Assembly: GCA_018435605.1 (NCBI GenBank) | Contig: JAHDNF010000013.1 | Location: forward strand, 1-64,000 | Origin: a bacterium | GTDB lineage: Bacteria; Auribacterota; Auribacteria; Auribacterales; Auribacteraceae | DNA length: 64,000 nt | Reading direction: 5' to 3' | In this document: positions 57,752 to 64,000 of the stretch, in pieces | Numbering within the stretch: the first letter of the stretch is position 1 | Layout: each line of letters begins with the position of its first letter | Notes under the pieces: generated by a model | What the model was told of the DNA's origin: nothing | What the model saw: the letters and a program-made list of their open reading frames with translations, nothing else | Databases searched by the model: none | Position numbers and translations under genes: made by a program

Positions 57752-60157
57752 CTATTTGCCGGATTTCAGATAGGTGTCAGACAAAATAATATCGCGCAGT
57801 TCACCGGTAAACGGAAACCATCCTTCAGGCGCATTGGGAAATGATTTCATATACCCGCTACCGATTAGGGTGAAGGGAAACATATCTGCAGAAACCGGCT
57901 GTATAGCTACATGAGCTGGTTCATTGTTATCTAAATATATCGATATTCGCGAACCGTCGCAACTGTACGCAACACGATGCCATTGACCGTTGTTGACCTG
58001 ATTATAGCTTTTCCATAGAGATAGTGCATCTAAAGGATAATTTCCGTAGAGAAACCCGTCGGTGCCCACATAGAGTAACGGTTGATTTGCCTCAGGTATA
58101 AGATCAGTCCGGTTTTGTACTTGTAAAAGGACGCCGGACTTTGTGGTTTTAAACCATAATACAACTGAAAACTCTTTATTTATTATTTTGTGTGGACATG
58201 AAAGGCAATCCTGTGGTTTGCCGGTTAAGGTTATCGTCCCGTACCACAGGTAATTTGATATTCCGGTGTGCGGCCTGTCGTTTAAGAGACGCAATTCAAA
58301 CGGAGGACACGATAGCGCCGTAGCGAATGATTCATTTATATACCGAACCAGCGGGCCTTGCCTCAGCGATTGACCGGGATTCGCCCAGAAATCTATGCCT
58401 TCCTGATTGACTATAGCGCACGGGCGGGACGATCTTTTTAGGTCATTGACAACCCGTTGTTGTTCGGAGTCATCGTAAACTATTGTCCATCCGCTACTGG
58501 TGAAATAATCCGGCGGGGGTGTATTAGTCCAAAAATAATAGCTCATATAACCCGGCATGGAAACAAACATATCGCTGTGTGCTTTGAGGTTGGATGTAAG
58601 CCATTGATACCTGCCTGCCTGATCGGCTGATAGATGTATTTTGTCCGCGCCGGACAAATTTAAAGAAATAAGATTATTATATTGATCTCTGGTATATTTG
58701 GGATTAATTAGTAATGAATCAATATAAATAGCTATGAAGCTGATAGGTATTAACCCGTAAACCGCTATTTTTGATAAAACTAAAAGCGAGCCTTTTGTAT
58801 GAGGAACTTGCATTCCGATAGTTTTATGGATATCAGCTAGGCAAAAAGCCGCAAGAGGTATCAGCAAGAAAGTAGCCCACTGATATTGAGAACCGCATAC
58901 GGGGTAGGCGTGTATGGCGTTAAGCGCAACGAATAAAACAAAAATAGATAGGAAAAGCAGGTAGCGGGTATTTACTTTTATGGTACTGGCCGGAGTAAAA
59001 ATTACCCAGATGAACGGCATGATGTAGTTTAGCAGACGGTAGTATCGCTCCAGCAACGCGGTAAAGATCGCCAGAACAAAACAAAGTTTAATTATCAACA
59101 TGATCCACACTACAAACGATCTTCGTTCAAAACGGCGTATGATAAAGAAATACACTGATCCGAGAACAATCGAAAAAAGGGCAAGATGTCTCGATTTCGG
59201 CCAGAATACAGCAGGGTCTACATTCATCGTCGGAAATAAAATTGGTTTTAGAATCAATCCCCGTAGAATACCATTCCATGATGTCCCATGGCTATTGATG
59301 AAAAAGATCAACAGCGCTGTGCCTGCAAAAAATGATATTATAAATATAAAAATATCCCGTATCGTAAAAGAATGACTGCTAGTTTGAATATTTACGGCAA
59401 TGATAACAGGTATCAATGCGCCCATAACCACACAAAAATACGACAAACCCCAGAATGTATCGAGATGCCGGTGCATAATCATATATGGAATAATGAGTAA
59501 CATAGAGGATATCAAGCATTTAAATACGACACGTAGCCGCGGCATAAAGTCGCCGTGAGAGATTATTGCCAGCAATACGGCGCAGAAAAGAAATGTGCCG
59601 ATATGGAGTTTATTCATAAACACAGCTACGCACAACAGACTAGCCAGCAATAGCAACCACCTTTTTTGCATATTTTTGATATACAAAAACAGGGTTATGA
59701 AAAAACTAACCATGCAAACGATCAATATTCCTTGTGGATGCCCCGGTTCGTTAGTGAGATTATATGTGGCGGGAATCATCTGCAAAAATACCATAATCGA
59801 CAGTATGATTGATCCGGTTACCAGTTTGACAAGCAGTGATGCGCAAGCGCACACCGCTATCCACTCAAACACCGTTTGCAGGCGTGTAATGTTGTGGTTT
59901 ACCGGCAAACTTAATAATTTGTGTACTACCCAGTTGTAAAAATAGTAAAAAGGCCCGTAAAGGCTTTGAAACTGTTCGTATAATCCGCCATTCGTAACAA
60001 ATTGATTGACCGTAAGAAGCAGATAGCCCTCGTCATCGTATATATGAAATTTGGTGAACATTGCGTAATACATCCAACTGTAACATAAGCCAGTTAATAC
60101 AGCCAGTACGGTCAGCCAGCATATATTCGTTATTGTTGCGTTCTTATTGCGATTCAT
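57752..60157 (-). CDS. polytopic membrane protein with C-terminal LamG-like domain
   Basis: 801 residues: about 12 membrane segments in residues 10-480, an early loop YDDEGYLLLTVNQFVTNGGL with paired acidic residues as in GT-C/GT39 transferases, a soluble stretch (about 490-640), and a concanavalin A/laminin G-like domain (about 640-790; EFSVVLWFKTTKSG, NGQWHRVAYSCDGSRISIYL). A glycosyltransferase role is plausible for the membrane part. Start 60157 (GGAT upstream) avoids overlap with the upstream gene, unlike the longer frame to 60238. Fifth gene of the glycan operon. Confidence 0.7.
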   Translation of the reverse strand: MNRNKNATITNICWLTVLAVLTGLCYSWMYYAMFTKFHIYDDEGYLLLTVNQFVTNGGLYEQFQSLYGPFYYFYNWVVHKLLSLPVNHNITRLQTVFEWIAVCACASLLVKLVTGSIILSIMVFLQMIPATYNLTNEPGHPQGILIVCMVSFFITLFLYIKNMQKRWLLLLASLLCVAVFMNKLHIGTFLFCAVLLAIISHGDFMPRLRVVFKCLISSMLLIIPYMIMHRHLDTFWGLSYFCVVMGALIPVIIAVNIQTSSHSFTIRDIFIFIISFFAGTALLIFFINSHGTSWNGILRGLILKPILFPTMNVDPAVFWPKSRHLALFSIVLGSVYFFIIRRFERRSFVVWIMLIIKLCFVLAIFTALLERYYRLLNYIMPFIWVIFTPASTIKVNTRYLLFLSIFVLFVALNAIHAYPVCGSQYQWATFLLIPLAAFCLADIHKTIGMQVPHTKGSLLVLSKIAVYGLIPISFIAIYIDSLLINPKYTRDQYNNLISLNLSGADKIHLSADQAGRYQWLTSNLKAHSDMFVSMPGYMSYYFWTNTPPPDYFTSSGWTIVYDDSEQQRVVNDLKRSSRPCAIVNQEGIDFWANPGQSLRQGPLVRYINESFATALSCPPFELRLLNDRPHTGISNYLWYGTITLTGKPQDCLSCPHKIINKEFSVVLWFKTTKSGVLLQVQNRTDLIPEANQPLLYVGTDGFLYGNYPLDALSLWKSYNQVNNGQWHRVAYSCDGSRISIYLDNNEPAHVAIQPVSADMFPFTLIGSGYMKSFPNAPEGWFPFTGELRDIILSDTYLKSGK

Positions 60158-60198
60158 AGTATCCTGCAAGTTGTATTTCAGATTAATGAGTAAAAATA

Positions 60199-61905
60199 TT
60201 AGTGTAGCAACCGTTCGCCCGCAAGGAATTTTTTCCATTCGTCGTTATTGAGCGGAAACGGTGAATCCGGCAGATTGTTTTTATCCAATTCGTAAAATAG
60301 GTCTGTCCAGCGTATAGGTTCGTGTAGCCTCACAACCCTGTATGGCAGAAGAAAACCGCCGATGCTGTGCCTTCCTTCGAGCAAAACCATGTCTTTTTCA
60401 GATAACGGTACCTTGTATTCGTTGCGCCAAGGCAAATGTGTTTGCAGGTATATCTTTTGAGATTTGATATAATGTAAAAACTGCGCCAGATGGGAAAACG
60501 GGTATGTCGTGTCGTGTATAGAATAATCAAACAGTTTCCATCCGATGAATCCGAAACTGGCGAAAGACAATTCGTCAACGGATATTTTGTTTTGCCGCAA
60601 TAATGTCTCGAACGATATGACAGCAACTTCTTTTTTGTCGATGTCTATTTTAATCATGCAGGCAAAAAACAGATTTACAAGCAGTAATACTGTCAGGATA
60701 GAGATATTTATGGTAGAAAAAAAGATACGCCTTTCATAACAGATGGTTGTCAAACTTGTGAGTACAGAAAGTACAAGAATAATGTGCAAATAATCTTCGT
60801 GCCATATTTGGCCTCTAATCGGGGGCATTATAAGAAACATAATAAGCAGTAGATTGAGACCGTCAATCCGAAATACCGTGTAATCTGATAGCCATATACT
60901 GACAAAAAAAAGTGTGTTTAATGCAATAAAAATAAGACTGTAATGACCAAAATAATAGATCGGCGTGGTCATCTGAACTATGCTACTCAAATTCAATTGA
61001 AAGCGGTCTATAAAGAACAGGTAAAACAGTAAACAGGTTGTCATCGCAATAGGAATAGTTGGCCGGCGAATGTTTTCTTTAAGATTGGCGATCAACCTTC
61101 CTTTGAGAAAAAATTCGATGGGCAGTTTAAAAAGCATAACAAAAAGAAATCCGGTAAATGTTAGTTTAATAAAAGTAATTGTGTTGAAATGTGAGGCTAT
61201 TTTTTCGGTTATGTTGCTACGAGCATACGTTTCGTTCATCATGTGATGAAAAATATATGCCGCAAACAGATATATTCCGGTATATGCAATGATCTTCCGG
61301 TCTATGTAGCGGTCGCGGCACCATCGGCTAACGAGTCGGTACATAGGTAAAAACATAAGTATCGCCATGTTTTGACGGTTAGAAAAAGCAAGGAATGCCG
61401 TTAGAAAGTACATCCAGTTTATTTTGTCAAGCTGATAAAGTATCAGAGCGCCCAGCGCAAGGGTGATAGTGGGAATGACTCCTACCAAATCGAGCGATTT
61501 TGAAAGGTATCCCGGCAAAATGGCGATAAATAGTGTAAGCAAAGTAGCGGCGGTTGTATCGGTATGCCGTACTAAAAGCGCGTAAATGAAAATAAAATTA
61601 AGTAATGCGAATACCATCAGTATTCCATAAGTGCTAAGATAAAAATTACCGGTAATTTTATATGCCAGTACACAAACTGCGGTAAAAAATCCATAGTATG
61701 GTTCAAACCAGTCGCTTGTAACAAGCCTGCCTTGCCGGATAGTTTTTACAATACTGTCGAGAGTTCCGAAATCGTCGCTTTTTGTAAGTACAAAATCAGG
61801 CATAAGGCATATATATATGCATATATACAAGAAAAACACTGTAACAAAGGGTATATATTTCTTAAGGTAGTTGAAATAGTTTTTAACAGGCCTAGGGCTA
61901 TACAT
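60199..61905 (-). CDS. polytopic membrane protein, GT-C-like
   Basis: 568 residues with about 11 membrane helices in the first 430 residues and a soluble C-terminus. The first loop (TKSDDFGTLDSIVKTI) has the DD pair typical of lipid-linked-sugar transferases. It overlaps the stop of the family 2 glycosyltransferase gene by 8 bases, so the two are coupled. Specific function unknown. Confidence 0.65.
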   Translation of the reverse strand: MYSPRPVKNYFNYLKKYIPFVTVFFLYICIYICLMPDFVLTKSDDFGTLDSIVKTIRQGRLVTSDWFEPYYGFFTAVCVLAYKITGNFYLSTYGILMVFALLNFIFIYALLVRHTDTTAATLLTLFIAILPGYLSKSLDLVGVIPTITLALGALILYQLDKINWMYFLTAFLAFSNRQNMAILMFLPMYRLVSRWCRDRYIDRKIIAYTGIYLFAAYIFHHMMNETYARSNITEKIASHFNTITFIKLTFTGFLFVMLFKLPIEFFLKGRLIANLKENIRRPTIPIAMTTCLLFYLFFIDRFQLNLSSIVQMTTPIYYFGHYSLIFIALNTLFFVSIWLSDYTVFRIDGLNLLLIMFLIMPPIRGQIWHEDYLHIILVLSVLTSLTTICYERRIFFSTINISILTVLLLVNLFFACMIKIDIDKKEVAVISFETLLRQNKISVDELSFASFGFIGWKLFDYSIHDTTYPFSHLAQFLHYIKSQKIYLQTHLPWRNEYKVPLSEKDMVLLEGRHSIGGFLLPYRVVRLHEPIRWTDLFYELDKNNLPDSPFPLNNDEWKKFLAGERLLH

Positions 61906-62644
61906 TGGTTTCTTGTAGTTTGTTTGCAGGGTTGCGTTTCGGTTTGTTCTTCAATGCGTACATATACCAATGCATATATTTAGGAAGCCATTTAAAGAGT
62001 CTGAATCGTGATTTTCCGTCGGAGCGATCTGTCCAAACAGTGGGGACTTCGGTGATTGCATATCCTTTGACGAAGGATTTTACGACTAGTTCCATACCTA
62101 GTTCAAACCCGCCGTCGCTTTCAATGTTAATCGTATCGAGAACTTTTTTAGAGTATAACTTGAAACTGTTGGTGACATCATGGGTAGGAAGACCGGTCAG
62201 ATAGTATAAAGAAACTCCGGCTATGCGCGAGAGCGTCCGTTTCAACAGCGGGCCGCCTATCTGCTTGCCGCCGGTCATATACCGTGATCCGCAAACGATA
62301 TCGTAGCCCTTATTTAGTTTATCAAGCATTTCCGCGGCGCACGACAAGTCATCTGACATATCTGCCATAACCACCATCACAGGGTCGTGATCGGATGTTG
62401 AAAATCCGGTTTTGATGGCGTTTAGAGCACCTTTGCCAAACTTGTTTTTAACCATATTTATATTTGTTTTGTTGTACGTGCGTTTATATTCCATAACAGG
62501 GGCAATGGTGGTATCGTTATCGAAATCGTAAATAAGATTGATGGTATGCGGTAGCCTGACATTTCGTTCGATACTTTCCAGCGTTTTTATGATGGAACCG
62601 CTTTCATTATAGACCGGTATAACAATTGTCAGCGAATAATACAT
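61898..62644 (-). CDS. family 2 glycosyltransferase (dolichyl-phosphate mannose synthase-like)
   Basis: 248 residues. GT-A fold: SLTIVIPVYNESGSIIKTLE at the N-terminus, acidic metal site ADMSDD (about 92-97), then GSRY and SFKLYSKKVLD. Resembles DPM1-type enzymes that load polyprenyl phosphate, which fits the two downstream membrane transferases using lipid-linked sugars. No membrane helix of its own. AGGAG before ATG; 5 bases after the epimerase gene. Confidence 0.85.
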   Translation of the reverse strand: MYYSLTIVIPVYNESGSIIKTLESIERNVRLPHTINLIYDFDNDTTIAPVMEYKRTYNKTNINMVKNKFGKGALNAIKTGFSTSDHDPVMVVMADMSDDLSCAAEMLDKLNKGYDIVCGSRYMTGGKQIGGPLLKRTLSRIAGVSLYYLTGLPTHDVTNSFKLYSKKVLDTINIESDGGFELGMELVVKSFVKGYAITEVPTVWTDRSDGKSRFRLFKWLPKYMHWYMYALKNKPKRNPANKLQETNV

Positions 62645-62649
62645 CGTGT

Positions 62650-63678
62650 TTATCTCCTCATATCATGTACCGTAATGTTATCGCGAACCCACGGTATAAT
62701 AATATCGAGCGCTTCGCTTAGAGATGTCGTGGCAGTAAATCCTAAGATGCGTTGCGCTTTGCTAACATCGGGTACTCGTTTTTGTACGTCATAGGCGAAC
62801 GGCTTGTCGCATACGTAGCGAAACGGTTTATCCGTATTGATTTTTTTCCAGATCAGTTCCGCCAACTCAAGTACAGTCGTCGATACAGATGTGGAAAGAT
62901 TAAAGTCTTCATTTATTGCGTTTTTTGTCTCAAGACACAGACGTATCCCCTTCGCTAGATCCGCTCCATAGGTGTAATGGCGAATTTGATTGCCGTCGCC
63001 CAAAATGTGTAGCGGGTCTTGCCCCAGTAAAACCTTATTTATAATATCCGGCACCACGTGACTCATTGCCAGTTTGATGTTTCCCGACAATATCTGAGTT
63101 TCACTTGCCGCCCTGTGTTCGCCTATGCCTATACAGTTGAACGGCCTGATTATGGTATACGGAAGATTATATTGTTCCCACGCGCCTTTGGCAAAATATT
63201 CGCAGGCGAGCTTCTGAAATCCATAAGTAGATTGAGGCGGCGGGCAGTTAAATTGTTCGCCTTCCGTAGTAGGGAACATACAGCTACTTTCAAATACCAT
63301 GGATGAGGAAAGCACATTGATTTTCCTGAGGTTTCTGTGTCTATGCGCCCATATAGCGGCATCAAAAGTAGATGCGATGATCCGTTCATTCTCGGCAATC
63401 AAATCATACGCAAACTCATGAAAATATGTTATTCCGCCGATCATAGCCGCGCCGGCAATAACTTGATCACAATCGGAAATGAGTTCTTTAAGCAGGGCAG
63501 TATCTTTGGCATCGCCCTCAACGAATCGATAATGAGGATGGTTGTCGTAACTTTTCTTAACTTTGCCGTATTTCGAAAAATTATCGATTCCCACAACATG
63601 GTATCCGTTTTCGAGCAACTCTTCTATAACGTATCCGGCAATGAACCCTGCCGATCCGGTTACCAGTATTTTGTCCAT
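62650..63678 (-). CDS. NAD-dependent nucleotide-sugar epimerase/dehydratase
   Basis: Extended short-chain dehydrogenase of 342 residues. Rossmann motif TGSAGFIAGYV (about 7-17), catalytic STYGFQKL (Tyr-x3-Lys, about 152-159), and IIRPFNCIGIGE. Close to UDP-glucose 4-epimerase-like sugar enzymes; the product cannot be fixed. Follows the nucleotide-sugar dehydrogenase gene by 21 bases. Confidence 0.85.
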   Translation of the reverse strand: MDKILVTGSAGFIAGYVIEELLENGYHVVGIDNFSKYGKVKKSYDNHPHYRFVEGDAKDTALLKELISDCDQVIAGAAMIGGITYFHEFAYDLIAENERIIASTFDAAIWAHRHRNLRKINVLSSSMVFESSCMFPTTEGEQFNCPPPQSTYGFQKLACEYFAKGAWEQYNLPYTIIRPFNCIGIGEHRAASETQILSGNIKLAMSHVVPDIINKVLLGQDPLHILGDGNQIRHYTYGADLAKGIRLCLETKNAINEDFNLSTSVSTTVLELAELIWKKINTDKPFRYVCDKPFAYDVQKRVPDVSKAQRILGFTATTSLSEALDIIIPWVRDNITVHDMRR

Positions 63679-63699
63679 ATCGCGCCTATCTTTCTCATA

Positions 63700-64000
63700 T
63701 TAGGTTGTTGTAAAATATGTTCCTTTACCGAACATATTCCATATATCTACCACAATCTTACAGGGCGGCAAATCGGCTTGTGCGTATCGGCGGTGCGGAG
63801 CGGCGATTATAATAATATCCGACCGGTCGATCAAATCGGACTGCGAAATAAACTCCGGATCATCCAGATACGGATCGGAACAGACGACCGATTTTGCTTC
63901 GATACTGCAAATTTTTTTCAGTTTATACGACAACGAATCTCGATTGTCGTCAATATCACCTTTGAATGTCATTCCAAGTATGCCGATGGTTTTATCGTTC
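63700..64000 (-). CDS. nucleotide-sugar dehydrogenase, C-terminal part
   Basis: The frame continues to the window edge (NDKTIGILGMTFKGDIDDNR) and beyond, so only the last about 100 residues are seen. GMTFKGDIDDNRDSLSYKL is the UDP-binding domain start of UDP-glucose/GDP-mannose dehydrogenases, ending with VVDIWNMFG. First visible gene of the glycan operon; would supply uronic-acid-type sugar nucleotides. Confidence 0.85.
   Translation of the reverse strand, partial: NDKTIGILGMTFKGDIDDNRDSLSYKLKKICSIEAKSVVCSDPYLDDPEFISQSDLIDRSDIIIIAAPHRRYAQADLPPCKIVVDIWNMFGKGTYFTTT

Overview
The window looks like chromosomal DNA of an uncultured or little-studied Gram-negative bacterium. Two proteins end in PEP-CTERM sorting tails, several are lipoproteins with clear lipoboxes, two very large proteins are secreted and multi-domain, and glutamine synthetase is of type III. 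This mix fits a PVC-related, Omnitrophota- or Elusimicrobia-like lineage. That placement is inference; there is no rRNA gene here to test it.

Layout. 1-7474: the 3' part of a giant surface protein. 7725-12667: a DUF294 nucleotidyltransferase-like protein, a small subtilase, an orphan ParB, GpsA and a lipoprotein. 12846-13715: CheX and CheY on the minus strand. 13919-18305: a nitroreductase, a PflX-like radical SAM protein overlapping an RluA-type pseudouridine synthase, and a hybrid PAS histidine kinase. 18309-20153: a degenerate GGDEF protein with two uncharacterised partners. 20700-25070: a membrane-anchored Hsp20-like protein and a GGDEF-ATPase-TPR fusion. 25088-27138: a TPR lipoprotein, a HEAT-repeat protein and RNase III in one operon. 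27489-35354: an AftB-like membrane glycosyltransferase and a 1.9-kaa surface protein. 35613-39920: a bacteriohemerythrin with one changed iron ligand, a His/Tyr-rich secreted peptide, and a cstA-marR-glycosyltransferase operon.

40296-47131 is the most unusual part. A tRNA-Arg(UCU) gene is followed by three head-to-tail cassettes (about 1.7, 2.7 and 2.3 kb). Each begins with a copy of the tRNA 3' end and a conserved left module of about 310 bp, and ends with a conserved right module of exactly 87 bp including the next core. The cargo is visibly more A+T-rich than the flanks: a secreted protein plus a membrane protein; a lipoprotein plus a 193-residue unknown; and a HindIII-type restriction-modification pair. 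No integrase lies in the array or elsewhere in the window. I read it as a tRNA-anchored, non-autonomous gene-cassette array mobilised in trans. Codon-level conservation shows that both module types contain short coding sequences, and the right-hand one reads across the recombination core.

47176-57280: a PEP-CTERM protein, type III glutamine synthetase, a four-gene chemosensory operon in which CheA is split (HPt moved onto a CheW-like protein), a MerR regulator, tRNA-Arg(CCG) and a second PEP-CTERM protein with a clear promoter and terminator. 57340-57751 carries REP-like repeats. 57752-64000 (minus strand) is a polysaccharide or glycan locus: a nucleotide-sugar dehydrogenase (partial), an NAD-dependent epimerase, a family 2 glycosyltransferase and two polytopic membrane proteins, one with a LamG-like tail.
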